DNA from: Mycobacterium noviomagense
GTDB lineage: Bacteria > Actinomycetota > Actinomycetes > Mycobacteriales > Mycobacteriaceae
Direction: 5' to 3'
NCBI RefSeq assembly: GCF_010731635.1
Contig: NZ_AP022583.1
Location: forward strand, 2,852,001-2,916,000
DNA: 64,000 nucleotides
Shown here: in pieces, positions 41,551 to 50,511 of the stretch
How positions within the stretch are numbered: position 1 is the stretch's first letter
Layout of the letters: every line of letters starts with the position of its first letter
Made by a program: the position numbers and the translations under genes
The notes under the pieces: generated by a model
The model's input: only the letters and a program-made list of their open reading frames with translations
Told to the model about the DNA's origin: nothing
Databases searched by the model: none

Positions 41551-42920
41551 GGCAGCTCACTCGTCTCCGCGCGGACCGGCTCGGCGGGCCATTTACCCCT
41601 GTTCTCCCAGAAGTGCCGGATCTCCTCCAGCTGTCGGCCCTTGGTTTCCGGAGCGAACCGGTAAACGAAGGCAAAGGCGGCCACCGCGAACACACCGAAT
41701 ACTCCGAAAGTCCGTGCACCACCGAGTGAATGCAGCGTCGTCAGGAAGACACCGGCGACAATCGCATTGGCCACGTGGTTGGCGGTGAGCATCGCGCTGG
41801 AGCCTATTGACCGCATGCGGGACGGCAAACACTCACCCGCATATACCCACACCAGGGCGCCGAAGCCGAAGGTAAAGCCAATCGTGAAGATCAGCACACC
41901 GACGAAACCCAACATCGATGCACCGCCGGTGGTTGTAGCGAAGGCACTCATGAGCATGGCGTCGGCGGCGATCATCACGGTGATGCCGCACAACAGAACC
42001 GGCCGGCGGCCTAGCCGGTCGACCAGAACCAGCGAAATCACTACCGCGGCCAAGGCCGCGACCTGAATCAGCGCCGGCAGCACCAGCAGCGCGAAGTTGC
42101 CGTTAAAGCCCATTGCCTCGAACAGCCGCGGGCTGTAGTAGACGATCGCGTTGATGCCGGTGATCTGAATGAAAAAGCCGAGCCCAACCAGAAAGATGGT
42201 GGCCTGCCGATACGGCGGTCGCAGCATCTCCGCGAGCACTCCGCCGCATTCTTCTTCTAGGGCGCAAGCGATTTCGGTGAGTTCGTGTTCCACGTCGGCG
42301 TCTGGCTCCACTCGCCGCAACGCCTCGCGGGCGTCGCCGACGCGTCCCCTGAGCAGATACCAGCGGGCGGTGTCGGGCAGGCGCAGCATCAACAGCAATA
42401 CCGCCGCGGCAGGCATGGCGGCCAGTCCCAGCATCCATCGCCAGCTGTGTGAACCGGCCAGCAGATAGGCCCCCAGGTAACCGACGATGATGCCGACGAC
42501 CGTCGCTAGTTGGTAGGACACCAGCAGAGAACCACGCACTGCGGCCGGTGCCGACTCGGCGACGAAGACGGGGACCACCACGACGGACACTCCGATGGTC
42601 AGGCCCAACAGCAGCCGTGCCGCCAGCAGCATCGGCACCGATACCGACAGCGCGGCCAGCACCGCGAAGGCCGCGTAGCCCGCCACTACCAGCACCATGG
42701 ACTTTTTCCGCCCGATCGCATTGGCCAGCAGGCCACCACCGAGCGCGCCGAAGATTTCACCGATCACCACCGCGGTGGTGATCAGTTCTTGTTGTCGTGT
42801 CGTCAGGTGGAACTGGTCGGTGATGGACAGCAGCGCGCCGGCGATGTTGGAAATGTCATAGCCGTAGATGACGCCCACGGTTGCCGCGGTGAGACCGACG
42901 GCCAGCGCCCTATTCGACAC
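41547..42920 (-). CDS. sugI: MFS sugar transporter SugI
   Basis: This 457-residue major facilitator protein of the sugar porter family has 12 membrane helices. Signatures are LLLGLTIGVSVVVVPVFVAESAPAAVRGSL (the PESPR-like region after TM4), ITGINAIVYYSPRLFEAMG in TM7, and the loop motif LVDRLGRRPVLL. It probably imports a hexose or amino sugar by proton symport. The substrate is unproven. It overlaps nagA by 4 bp and starts 3 bp after the dacB1 stop, so the three genes are one unit. Matches Mtb Rv3331 in position. Confidence 0.93.
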   Translation of the reverse strand: MSNRALAVGLTAATVGVIYGYDISNIAGALLSITDQFHLTTRQQELITTAVVIGEIFGALGGGLLANAIGRKKSMVLVVAGYAAFAVLAALSVSVPMLLAARLLLGLTIGVSVVVVPVFVAESAPAAVRGSLLVSYQLATVVGIIVGYLGAYLLAGSHSWRWMLGLAAMPAAAVLLLMLRLPDTARWYLLRGRVGDAREALRRVEPDADVEHELTEIACALEEECGGVLAEMLRPPYRQATIFLVGLGFFIQITGINAIVYYSPRLFEAMGFNGNFALLVLPALIQVAALAAVVISLVLVDRLGRRPVLLCGITVMIAADAMLMSAFATTTGGASMLGFVGVLIFTIGFTFGFGALVWVYAGECLPSRMRSIGSSAMLTANHVANAIVAGVFLTTLHSLGGARTFGVFGVFAVAAFAFVYRFAPETKGRQLEEIRHFWENRGKWPAEPVRAETSELP

Positions 42921-42923
42921 TCT

Positions 42924-44150
42924 TTAATGCTGCGGCCGACGGTTCAGTGACCGCGCCACCATGATCAAGCCGAACACGATGATGGTCCCGATAACGGCTA
43001 CCCCCACCCGCACCGGCATAGCGTCCGCGGCTGGCATGATCCCCGCCGCCCGGGAGGCGGCACCGGCGTCGTCGGCAGCGGCATCGGGCTTGGGTGCCAC
43101 GAGCGCGGGATCCGGCTCGATGAGCGTGCCGACCCGGGTGCCCGGCGCGGTGGCGAACCCATAGTCCAGCAGATGCGCCGCCTGCTGCCACGGCGCGATC
43201 GGCTGGCGGGTGCCGTGCAGCAAGACCGCCACCAGCCGGCGGCCGTCCCGGTTGGCCGCGCCGACGAAGGTCTGCCCGGCGTCGTCGGTGTAGCCGGTCT
43301 TGCCGCCCAGCGCGCCCGGATAGTTGTAGAGCAACTGATTGTCGTTTTCCAGCTGGTAGCCCGGGTGATCACCGTGGCCCGGGAAGTCGAAGGTCCGGGT
43401 GGCGACGATGTCGGCGAACGTCGGGTTCTGCCAGGCGTAGCGGTAGAACAGTCCGAGGTCGTAGGCAGAAGTGCTCATGCCGGGTCCATCGAGGCCGGAC
43501 GGTGTGGCGACGCGGGTGTCGCGCCCGCCGAGCTTGCCCGCCAGCACGTTGATCTTCTCCAGCGCGACCTGCATGCCACCGAGCTGCATGGCCAGCGCGT
43601 GCGCTGCGTCGTTGCCGGAATGCATCAGCAGCCCGTGCAGCAGCTGGTTGACGGTGTAGCGCCCACCGGGCGCGACGCCGACTTTGGTGCCCTCGGCGGC
43701 GGCGTCCTCCGGGGTGCCGTCGACGGCCTTGTTGAGGTTCAGCTCGTTGAGCGAGGCCATGGCCACCAGCACTTTGATGACGCTGGCCGGCCGGTGTCGG
43801 CCGTGCGGATCGCGGGCAGCGATCACCGCGCCGCTGTCGAGGTCGGCGACCAGCCATGCCTCGGCGGAGATGTCGCCGGGCACCGGCGGGGTATCGGGTG
43901 CGGTGACGATGCCGCAGCCGCCCAGCGCATTGCCCCCGACCGGCGAGCTGGGCACCGGCAGCGGCGCCGGCGGATCTCCGGCTCTGGGAACCTCCGAGGA
44001 GTCGACCGCGGGTGGGGTAGCGACCTTGTACCGGCAGGTGTCAGCTGCCGGTCCGGCATTCGGCTCGGCGGCCGCGACGGGCAGACCCAGCGCCGTGGGC
44101 GCTACAAAAAGCGCGGCTGCCAGGCATGACGCGGATCGTAGGAAAGCCAT
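42924..44150 (-). CDS. dacB1: D-alanyl-D-alanine carboxypeptidase DacB1
   Basis: This 408-residue low-molecular-weight penicillin-binding protein trims pentapeptide stems in peptidoglycan. It has an N-terminal signal peptide (to about residue 28, ending PVAAAEP). The penicilloyl-serine motif is SVIKVLVAM (SxxK), the second is SGNDAAH (SxN), and the third [10 protein letters not shown] (KTG). A C-terminal membrane helix ([18 protein letters not shown], about 380-400) and a short basic tail anchor it to the outer face of the membrane. It heads the dacB1-sugI-nagA operon. Matches Mtb Rv3330. Confidence 0.95.
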   Translation of the reverse strand: MAFLRSASCLAAALFVAPTALGLPVAAAEPNAGPAADTCRYKVATPPAVDSSEVPRAGDPPAPLPVPSSPVGGNALGGCGIVTAPDTPPVPGDISAEAWLVADLDSGAVIAARDPHGRHRPASVIKVLVAMASLNELNLNKAVDGTPEDAAAEGTKVGVAPGGRYTVNQLLHGLLMHSGNDAAHALAMQLGGMQVALEKINVLAGKLGGRDTRVATPSGLDGPGMSTSAYDLGLFYRYAWQNPTFADIVATRTFDFPGHGDHPGYQLENDNQLLYNYPGALGGKTGYTDDAGQTFVGAANRDGRRLVAVLLHGTRQPIAPWQQAAHLLDYGFATAPGTRVGTLIEPDPALVAPKPDAAADDAGAASRAAGIMPAADAMPVRVGVAVIGTIIVFGLIMVARSLNRRPQH

Positions 44151-44233
44151 CGTTTGAGCAGAGTAGGCGATTAGCGGCGGAATTCCCCGGAGTTGTGGCT
44201 AGTGTTGCGCAAGTGACTAGCTAGCTGGCATGG

Positions 44234-45580
44234 TCACCGCGCTTCGGTCAGGACGCTGCGCAGGATCGATTCGATGGTGTCGAACTCGGGCTGGCCGCTG
44301 ATCAGTGGCGGCGCGATCTGGATCGCCGGGTCGCCGCGGTCATCGATGCGGCAATATAGCCCGGCGTCGAAGAGAGCCGAGGACAGTCGGGGAAGCAGCT
44401 GCCGGCGCTCGTCGGCGCTGAAGGTTTCCCGGCTCGCTTGGTCTTTGACCAGTTCGATGGCGTAGAAGTAGCCCTCGCCGCGGACGTCTCCGACGATCGG
44501 CAGGTCGTAGAGCTTCTCCAGGGTGGCGCGCAACGCGGCAGCGTTGTGCTTGACGCGGTCGTTGAGGCGTTCGCGCTCGAAGATGTCGAGGTTGGCCAGT
44601 GCGACCGCCGCCGACACGGGGTGCCCGCCGAAGGTGTAGCCGTGCGGGAAGATCGTCGTGCCGTCGTTGAACGGTTCGAATAACCGGTCACTGGCGATCA
44701 TCGCGCCGATCGGCGAATAGCCGGACGTCAGCCCCTTGGCGCAGGTGATCATGTCGGGCACGTAGCCGAAGTCGTCACAGGCGAACATCGACCCAATGCG
44801 CCCATAGGCGCAGATCACCTCGTCAGAGACCAGCAGCACGTCGTAGTCGTCGCAGATCTCGCGGACGCGTTCGAAATAGCCGGGCGGCGGCGGAATACAG
44901 CCGCCGGCGTTTTGCACGGGCTCTAGGAACACTGCGGCGACGGTGTCGGGCCCTTCGAACTCGATGGCTTCGGCGATCCGGTCGGCGGCCCACCGGCTGA
45001 AGGCCTTGACGTCGGAGCGCAGCGGTTCGGGTGCGCGGTAGAAGTTCGTGTTGGGCACCTTCACCGCGCCCGGCGTCAACGGCTCGAACGGCGCCTGGTA
45101 CTTCGGCACACCGGTCAGTGCCAGCGCGCCCTGCGGGGTGCCGTGGTAGGCGACAGCCCGCGAAATGACTTTGTACTTGCCGGGTTTGCCGGTGAGCTTG
45201 AAGTACTGCTTGGCCAGCTTCCAGGCGGTTTCGACGGCCTCGCCGCCGCCGCTGGTGAAAAACACCCGGTTCAGATCGCCCGGTGCGTAGTCCGCGAGAC
45301 GCTCGGCGAGCTCGATGGCGGGCGGGGTGGCATACGACCACAGCGGGAAATACGCCAGCGTGCCGGCCTGCCGCGCCGCGGCTTCGGCGAGTTCTTCACG
45401 GCCGTGCCCGACCTGCACGACGAACAGCGCGGAGAGTGCGTCGAGGTAGCTTTTGCCGCGGTCGTCCCAGATGGTGACGCCGTCGCCGCGGGCGATGACG
45501 GGTGGGGTGATGCCCGCGCCGTGCCGCGCGAAATGGCCCCACAAGTGGCGGTTCGCCGTCGCGGAGAGGTCTGAGGTCAT
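44234..45580 (-). CDS. Class III PLP aminotransferase (Rv3329-like)
   Basis: This 448-residue omega-aminotransferase-type enzyme has the PLP phosphate site FFTSGGGEAVETAWKLAKQY, the catalytic Asp in LLVSDEVICAYGRIG, and the PLP lysine in DMITCAKGLTSGYSPIGA. Such enzymes move amino groups between omega-amino acids or amines and pyruvate or 2-oxoglutarate. The substrate is unknown. The ATG at 45580 is 24 bp from the divergent sigJ start, the same arrangement as Mtb Rv3329/sigJ, so SigJ may influence it. The open frame extends over 200 codons upstream through sigJ antisense and was cut. Confidence 0.9.
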   Translation of the reverse strand: MTSDLSATANRHLWGHFARHGAGITPPVIARGDGVTIWDDRGKSYLDALSALFVVQVGHGREELAEAAARQAGTLAYFPLWSYATPPAIELAERLADYAPGDLNRVFFTSGGGEAVETAWKLAKQYFKLTGKPGKYKVISRAVAYHGTPQGALALTGVPKYQAPFEPLTPGAVKVPNTNFYRAPEPLRSDVKAFSRWAADRIAEAIEFEGPDTVAAVFLEPVQNAGGCIPPPPGYFERVREICDDYDVLLVSDEVICAYGRIGSMFACDDFGYVPDMITCAKGLTSGYSPIGAMIASDRLFEPFNDGTTIFPHGYTFGGHPVSAAVALANLDIFERERLNDRVKHNAAALRATLEKLYDLPIVGDVRGEGYFYAIELVKDQASRETFSADERRQLLPRLSSALFDAGLYCRIDDRGDPAIQIAPPLISGQPEFDTIESILRSVLTEAR

Positions 45581-45592
45581 CTCCGCGAACGT

Positions 45593-45598
45593 TACGCT
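45593..45598 (+). promoter_or_regulatory. Predicted -10 box of sigJ
   Basis: TACGCT ends 7 nt before the sigJ GTG, leaderless spacing. It lies in the 24-bp gap to the divergent aminotransferase start, so any -35 element would be inside that gene. Confidence 0.4.
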
Positions 45599-45604
45599 CG
45601 GGTC

Positions 45605-46522
45605 GTGACTTCGGTTCAGCAGGTGGACGACTTCGAAGCGCTGCGCCCGCATCTGCTGGCGGTCGCCTACCGGCTGACCGGGACGGTGGGCGACGCCGAA
45701 GACATCGTCCAGGAGGCGTGGCTGCGCTGGAACGCTACCGACGACCCGGATATCCGCGACCTGCGCGCCTGGTTGACCGCCGTGGTGAGCCGGCTGGCCC
45801 TTGACCGGTTGCGGTCGGCGGTGCACCGCCGGGAAACGTATGTGGGCCAATGGCTTCCGGAACCCATAGTGACCGGTTTCGACAGCGCCGATCCGCTGTC
45901 GACGGTGGTCGCCAACGAGGACGCTCGCTACGTAGCGATGGTGGTGCTGGAACGGCTCAGCCCCGATCAACGCGTCGCATTCGTGCTGCACGACGGGTTC
46001 GGGGTGCCGTTCACCGATGTGGCGAATGTGCTGGGCACCAGCGAGACCGCGGCCCGCCAGCTGGCGTCGCGGGCCAGGCGGGCCATGAACGGGCCAGGCG
46101 CCGAGCCGCCGCCTGAGCCGGATCCGACCCACGACGAGGTGATCGGTCGCCTCATGACCGCTATGGCCGCCGGTGACCTGGAGGCGGTGGTGTCGCTGCT
46201 GCACCCGGACGTGACCTTCACCGGCGATTCGAATGGCAAGGCGCCGACGGCGGTTCAGGTCATTCACGGCGCCGACAAGGTGGCACGGTTCGTCTTCGGC
46301 TTGGCGCGTCGCTACGGGCCCGCGTTTTTCACTGCGAATCAGCCGGCCCGCGTCAACGGCAAGCTGGGCGTCTTCACCGCGGGCAGTCCCGGCGGTGAAG
46401 GTTACCGGGAGATGCTGCCGCGTATCCTCGCGATCACGGTGCGCGACGGAAAAGTCTGCGCCTTATGGGATATCGCGAACCCCGACAAGTTCACCGGCTC
46501 TCCGCTGGGCCGGCCGTCCTGA
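45605..46522 (+). CDS. sigJ: ECF sigma factor SigJ (ECF41 group)
   Basis: This 305-residue ECF sigma factor has region 2 (about 1-80, with DAEDIVQEAWLRW), a linker carrying the ECF41 motif VGQWLPEPIV, region 4 (about 110-170, DVANVLGTSETAARQLASRARR), and a C-terminal SnoaL-like domain (about 175-290). In ECF41 factors the C-terminal extension acts as a built-in regulator that replaces an anti-sigma factor. SigJ in Mtb is linked to hydrogen peroxide resistance. ECF41 factors are often encoded near carboxymuconolactone decarboxylase, oxidoreductase or epimerase genes. One such gene lies at 48530-49144 with a matching promoter. The 3' end overlaps the convergent lipase gene by 60 bp. Confidence 0.92.
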   Translation: MTSVQQVDDFEALRPHLLAVAYRLTGTVGDAEDIVQEAWLRWNATDDPDIRDLRAWLTAVVSRLALDRLRSAVHRRETYVGQWLPEPIVTGFDSADPLSTVVANEDARYVAMVVLERLSPDQRVAFVLHDGFGVPFTDVANVLGTSETAARQLASRARRAMNGPGAEPPPEPDPTHDEVIGRLMTAMAAGDLEAVVSLLHPDVTFTGDSNGKAPTAVQVIHGADKVARFVFGLARRYGPAFFTANQPARVNGKLGVFTAGSPGGEGYREMLPRILAITVRDGKVCALWDIANPDKFTGSPLGRPS

Positions 46523-47563
46523 ACACACCGCGAGGCCGAGTCGCAGTGCACCGGCTGCTTCGCTTGCAGCTTCGGCGAACCGGCCGCCCAGGCCGACAAA
46601 GTTGAGGAATCCGTGCGGTAGGTCGGCTTGACGAGTCAACGCCACCGGGATTCCTGCAGTGCGAAGCTTGTCCGCGTAAGCTTCGCCGTCGTCACGGATC
46701 GGGTCGAAACCGGCGCTGGCGATATAGGTCGGCGGTACCCCGGTGACATCACCATGAAGCGGTGAAAGTCGCGGATCCTTCAAATCGGTTCCCGTAGGTA
46801 CGTAGTTGGCTATCACCCACTGCAGATTGCGGTCGGTAAAGGTCGAACCCTCGGCGAACAGGTCGCGCGACGGCCGGCGGGTGCTCAGATCGGTCGCCGG
46901 ATACATCAGCAGCGCAAAAGCGGGGACCGGGCCACCGCGTCGCACCGCCTGTTGTGCAGTCACCGCAGCGAGATTGCCACCCGCACTGTCGCCGCCGACG
47001 GCGATGCGGTCGGGATCAGCGCCCAGATCTCCGGCGTGGCCGTGCGCGTATTCGTATGCGGCGAGTGCGTCGTCCGCCGCGGCGGGGAATCGGTGCTCGG
47101 GTGCGCGTCGATACTCGACCGACAGCACTCGGACACCGGCGTGACTCGCTAAATAGCGGGCGACGGGGTCGTGGCTTAGCCGGGAGCCGACAGAAAAGCC
47201 GCCGCCATGGGTATACACGAGCAGCCCGGACGGCTCAGGCAGGTCTGCAGGGGTATAGAGGGTGGCCGGGATGTCGTCGGGTGCGGCGGGAATGATGATC
47301 TCTCGCGTCGCGACGGGCGCCGGTGACTGGTAGCCGATAATACTGGGAAGCGCGTCATATCGAGCACGGGCCTCGTTGACCGGGCCGTCGAAAACATCGG
47401 AGTTGGAACGGTTTTTGAGTCGGATCATGAGCTGCGCGTCGAGCGCCATTTCCTGCCCGTCGATCCCCAAGGGCGGGCCAGCCAAGAACCGCCGGACCGG
47501 GGTGGGCAACGCGAAGACGCCGCTGATGATTTTCGCTTTTGCACCAATATTCAACGATGACAC
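46463..47563 (-). CDS. HSL-family lipase/esterase (alpha/beta hydrolase)
   Basis: This 366-residue esterase of the hormone-sensitive lipase family (Mtb Lip group) has the oxyanion motif VYTHGGGFSVGS near 112, the nucleophile motif AVGGDSAGGNLAAV near 184, the catalytic Asp in AGFDPIRDDG and the His in DLPHGFLNF. It cleaves short- to medium-chain esters. The native substrate is unknown. The GTG at 47563 has a strong ribosome site (GGAGGAG). The 192 bp upstream to the AraC gene hold no gene, and a weak ECF41-like element lies near 47673-47699. The C-terminal 20 codons overlap sigJ antisense. Confidence 0.87.
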   Translation of the reverse strand: MSSLNIGAKAKIISGVFALPTPVRRFLAGPPLGIDGQEMALDAQLMIRLKNRSNSDVFDGPVNEARARYDALPSIIGYQSPAPVATREIIIPAAPDDIPATLYTPADLPEPSGLLVYTHGGGFSVGSRLSHDPVARYLASHAGVRVLSVEYRRAPEHRFPAAADDALAAYEYAHGHAGDLGADPDRIAVGGDSAGGNLAAVTAQQAVRRGGPVPAFALLMYPATDLSTRRPSRDLFAEGSTFTDRNLQWVIANYVPTGTDLKDPRLSPLHGDVTGVPPTYIASAGFDPIRDDGEAYADKLRTAGIPVALTRQADLPHGFLNFVGLGGRFAEAASEAAGALRLGLAVCSGRPAQRRAGELVGVRDIP

Positions 47564-47755
47564 CAGAACTCCTCCGTGCTCTTGTCTGCAGCGAATTGCG
47601 TGACGTGCCGCGGCGACGCGACCGCAGGCTGGTGGCGAAGCCATTTCGTGCGCAGCGGATCATTGGGGAACCGAGAGAAGCTACGTTCGAATCGTGACAT
47701 CGCGCGCATGGCCCAAGCGTGGGTCAACCACTACCGGAGCACTTGTATGGATCCG

Positions 47756-48520
47756 TCAGATTTGGGTTTTGCGCACCGCGTCAGCGAGTTCGCGTGGGGT
47801 TGCCCCGGTCATTTCCCAGCACACCTTGTTGGCGTGCGATCCATCGGCAAACCCAGCGAGATGGGCGGCGTCGGTGATCGAGTAACCATCGAGGAGGTAG
47901 CTCACCGCGGCAACCAGCCGCTCGCAGCGGATCGTGGCGGAGAACGAAACGCCGGTCTGCTGTTTGCACAGCCGTCCCAGATAGTCGGGTGACAGCGCGA
48001 CCGCGCCCGCCGCCGAAGTCACGTCGACCCGATCAGGCACGCGACTCGAGACCACTTCGATCGCCTGCCGCAGCTGCGGGTGAACCGGTCGAGGACCCTC
48101 AGAGCCCCGGTCACCCATCGCGCACAGTCCGTCGACGAGAAGCTCAACCGCGGCGTGCGGACCATCTGCGTCCAGCGACGCTACTGCCGCCTTCGCCAGA
48201 TCCTCTGCGTCATCGACGATCCAAATGCCTTGGTGCTGACCGTGGCTGCGGCTCCACGTGTTCAGCGCAATGCCGTGCGGTGTCTGTAGCCCGAGGTAGA
48301 GCGTTAACGCTTCGGATTCCGCATCCGAGCGCACCGCATGCCGTGCTCCGCTGGCGATCACGACAAGCCGGCACGTGTCGTACGTATCGCCGTCGCCGGT
48401 AACCGTTAACCGACCGCGCCCGCCGACGGTGATCTGAACCGCGGGGTGATGGTGCACGGCAAGGTCGGAAAAGCCGCCGGCAACCATGAGCAGGCCCGAC
48501 CCCAGCTCCCAGACCGGCAT
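47756..48520 (-). CDS. AraC-family transcriptional regulator
   Basis: This 254-residue regulator has an N-terminal cupin-like sensor half (about 1-130, with HHHPAVQITVGGRGRLTV). The C-terminal AraC DNA-binding domain (about 150-254) contains two helix-turn-helix units: VTSAAGAVALSPDYLGRLCKQQTG and YSITDAAHLAGFADGSHANKVC, ending FxxxxGxTPREL-like WEMTGATPRELADAVRK. It lies 9 bp after the carboxymuconolactone decarboxylase gene on the same strand and upstream of the lipase gene, which it may control. The ligand is unknown. Confidence 0.88.
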   Translation of the reverse strand: MPVWELGSGLLMVAGGFSDLAVHHHPAVQITVGGRGRLTVTGDGDTYDTCRLVVIASGARHAVRSDAESEALTLYLGLQTPHGIALNTWSRSHGQHQGIWIVDDAEDLAKAAVASLDADGPHAAVELLVDGLCAMGDRGSEGPRPVHPQLRQAIEVVSSRVPDRVDVTSAAGAVALSPDYLGRLCKQQTGVSFSATIRCERLVAAVSYLLDGYSITDAAHLAGFADGSHANKVCWEMTGATPRELADAVRKTQI

Positions 48521-48529
48521 GCCGCCACT

Positions 48530-49144
48530 TTAGCCCTGCGCTGGGGTTTCGTTCGCCCCGCCGACCTCCATCATCCACGGAACCCGGCACGGGTCACCGG
48601 AATTGAAGCCCTGCTCGGTGATGCCGAGCGCCGAATACATCCGCGCTCGCATGTTTTCCACGCCGATCTGATACGTCAGCTCAATCACGCCGGCGTCACC
48701 GAAACGGTCCCGCAAGTCGGCGACCTGCTCATCGGTGACCGAATGCGGGTCGGTTGTCATTGCGTCGGCGTAGGCGATCACCGCCCTCTCGTCCTCGGTG
48801 TAGCGCGGTGAGGTGGCGTAGTTGTCGATGTCCTTCAGCCGTTCGACATCCAGGCCCTCGAGGCGCTGCAGCATCGCCCCGAAGTCCACGCACCACGAGC
48901 AGCCGACGGTGCGGGCGGTCCAATACACCGCCAGCTCACGCACAGTCGCCGGCAGTTTGTGCGGTGCGCGTTCCAGCGCGGTCTCGTGGACCGCGTTGGC
49001 GAACAGCAGTCCCGGATGGTGCGCGATGACGGCGAACGGCTCGGGCACTTCGCCGAACCGCCGCTTGGCGTAGCGGTAGGCGGCGCGGACCCACAGCGGG
49101 GCCTTCTTGGGTGGCAATGGTTCGATACGTGTTTTCTGTGTCAT
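48530..49144 (-). CDS. Carboxymuconolactone decarboxylase / AhpD-like protein
   Basis: This 204-residue protein of the CMD/AhpD-like fold has the redox CxxC pair in TVGCSWCVDFGAML near residues 80-93, preceded by VRELAVYWTAR. The CxxC pair makes peroxidase or thiol-disulfide activity more likely than lactone decarboxylation. It is the classic partner type of ECF41 sigma factors, and a sequence matching the ECF41 promoter pattern lies right before its ATG (49153-49179). It is followed by the AraC gene and preceded by the enoyl-CoA hydratase gene on the same strand. Confidence 0.88.
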   Translation of the reverse strand: MTQKTRIEPLPPKKAPLWVRAAYRYAKRRFGEVPEPFAVIAHHPGLLFANAVHETALERAPHKLPATVRELAVYWTARTVGCSWCVDFGAMLQRLEGLDVERLKDIDNYATSPRYTEDERAVIAYADAMTTDPHSVTDEQVADLRDRFGDAGVIELTYQIGVENMRARMYSALGITEQGFNSGDPCRVPWMMEVGGANETPAQG

Positions 49145-49152
49145 ACCCTTCA

Positions 49153-49179
49153 GACGAGCCAGCCCGCGAAAGTGTGACG
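49153..49179 (-). promoter_or_regulatory. Predicted ECF41 (SigJ) promoter in front of the carboxymuconolactone decarboxylase gene
   Basis: On the minus strand CGTCACA (49179-49173), a 16-bp spacer, then CGTC (49156-49153) matches the ECF41 consensus TGTCACA-N16-CGTC as I recall it, with one mismatch. The start codon lies 8 nt after the -10 element, so the transcript would be leaderless or nearly so. sigJ is 2.6 kb away. Confidence 0.7.
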
Positions 49180-49188
49180 AGCGGCTGG

Positions 49189-49839
49189 TCAGGCTTGGGT
49201 GAGCGCCGCGACGACGGGCCCGAACATCGTGTTCTTGATGGCACCAAGAATGCCTTGGTCTTTGTTTTCGAGTGGCTTGAGCATCTCGACGGCCGCAGCC
49301 GTGACGGCTCCCTCGGGCGCGGTGGCGTCGACGATGCCGACCGCTTCGGCATCTGTGCCGCCGAACCGGCGCCCCGTCGTCATCGAGGCCACCGCGGCCT
49401 GCGGTGTGAGTCGGGCCTGGATCAGCGCCGCCATCCCGGGCGTGAACGGGATGCGGATGTCAACTTCGGGAAAGCAGAAGAAGCCGCGGTCGGCGCGCAT
49501 GACCCGGAAGTCGTGTGCGAGTGCCAGCATTGCTCCCGCCCCAAATGCGTGCCCCGGCAGAGCCGCTGCAGTCGGCACCGGGAGCGTCAATACTCGGGCG
49601 AGCAGTCCCTGGACGCGGTTTACATACCGCTGCGTCTGATCGCCGTGCGCCATCAACCAGTCGAGGTCGAGACCGTTGGTGTAGAACTTGCCGCTAGCTG
49701 TCGTGACGAGTCCTTGCGCGCCGCCGCCGACCACGTCGTCGAGGTGGGCGTCGAACTCATCGAGAAAGTCTGGCGAGAACCGGTTTTCGTCGTCACCGAG
49801 GTCGAGCACAGCGATCTTCCCGTCATGGTTGAGCTTCAT
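49189..49839 (-). CDS. Enoyl-CoA hydratase/isomerase family protein
   Basis: This 216-residue crotonase-fold protein is shorter than the usual 250-270. It holds the CoA/oxyanion segments GLVTTASGKFYTNGLDLDWL and LPGHAFGAGAMLALAHDFRVM. The two usual catalytic glutamates of enoyl hydratases are not evident at the second site (FPEVDIRIPFTPGM has Glu-Val-Asp), so an isomerase or different acyl-CoA reaction is possible. The ATG at 49839 has a strong AGGAG site and overlaps the TetR gene stop by 4 bp, so the two form an operon. Confidence 0.85.
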   Translation of the reverse strand: MKLNHDGKIAVLDLGDDENRFSPDFLDEFDAHLDDVVGGGAQGLVTTASGKFYTNGLDLDWLMAHGDQTQRYVNRVQGLLARVLTLPVPTAAALPGHAFGAGAMLALAHDFRVMRADRGFFCFPEVDIRIPFTPGMAALIQARLTPQAAVASMTTGRRFGGTDAEAVGIVDATAPEGAVTAAAVEMLKPLENKDQGILGAIKNTMFGPVVAALTQA

Positions 49840-50465
49840 CGTGGTCTCCTTTTCTGCTTCACCGGAGCGGGTCCGACATCGAGCACCGCCAGCACGGCTG
49901 CGCGAAGATGCTCGATCGCGGTTGGATTGTGGATTCTGTTGCGCTGCAAAAGGATGCTTGTCGGCAGGTCGACGATGCAGGTGGTGACTACGTCTACCGC
50001 TGCAGCGTCCTTGCGGTCCCACACCGCGGTCGCCAGCATGACCATCAGCTCGACGAGCTCGGTCTGGGTAGCCGCTACTTCGCTCGCCAGTTCGCGCCGA
50101 ATATTCTCGCCGATCAATTCCTCGCGGCGCATTGCCAGTAGCACTGATGACGACTGTGGATACTGCTCGGCGAAAACTGCCGGCGCCTCCGCTGCGGCGA
50201 CCACGGCGTCACGCGGGCTCAGTGAGTCGTCGACGAGCGCCTGTTGGGTGGCGAGGAATCGGCGCGCCGCACGCAGCCACGTGCGGGCCAACAGCTCGGC
50301 CCGGCAGCCGAAGGTGTGGTAGATCGCGCCGTTAGACACCCCGCCTGCCGTGGCCACCGCGCGGATGGTCACAGCGGATGGCCCGGCTGCGGCCGCCAGC
50401 GATTCGGCGGCGTCGAGAATCCCGTCGATGTCGTGGACCCGGGGAGGCGGCGCGAGCAGACGCAA
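49836..50465 (-). CDS. TetR-family transcriptional regulator with an uncertain start
   Basis: This regulator of about 209 residues has the TetR N-terminal domain GILDAAESLAAAAGPSAVTIRAVATAGGVSNGAIYHTFGCRAELL. That segment includes the helix-turn-helix ending in the YxxF-type motif. The C-terminal half is the helical ligand domain. No ATG or GTG lies just before the domain. The nearest options are a TTG at 50465 (used here), a CTG at 50459, both inside the palindromic element 50452-50511, and a GTG at 50513 whose product would be translated through the whole palindrome. It probably regulates the overlapping enoyl-CoA hydratase gene. Confidence 0.78.
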   Translation of the reverse strand: MRLLAPPPRVHDIDGILDAAESLAAAAGPSAVTIRAVATAGGVSNGAIYHTFGCRAELLARTWLRAARRFLATQQALVDDSLSPRDAVVAAAEAPAVFAEQYPQSSSVLLAMRREELIGENIRRELASEVAATQTELVELMVMLATAVWDRKDAAAVDVVTTCIVDLPTSILLQRNRIHNPTAIEHLRAAVLAVLDVGPAPVKQKRRPR

Positions 50466-50511
50466 AAGCCCCTTATTTCGCCACAAAATAGGGGCTTTTG
50501 CGTCTGTTCGC
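50452..50511. terminator. Long palindromic element, copy 2: terminator candidate after sdhB
   Basis: It has the same 15-bp perfect stem as the icd1 element (AGACGCAAAAGCCCC at 50458-50472 pairing with 50491-50505) and the same flanks GCGAGC and TTCGC, but a different A/T-rich inner stem. It starts 4 bp after the sdhB stop and runs into the 5' end of the TetR gene. Confidence 0.8.

Noticed and set aside
45581..46267. 229-codon N-terminal extension of the aminotransferase
   Set aside because: It runs antisense through sigJ and has no family sequence; the ATG at 45580 gives the normal enzyme.
47673..47699. Second SigJ promoter upstream of the lipase
   Set aside because: The -35 TGTCACG is good but the -10 position reads TCTC instead of CGTC and it is 110 bp from the start; kept only as a remark.
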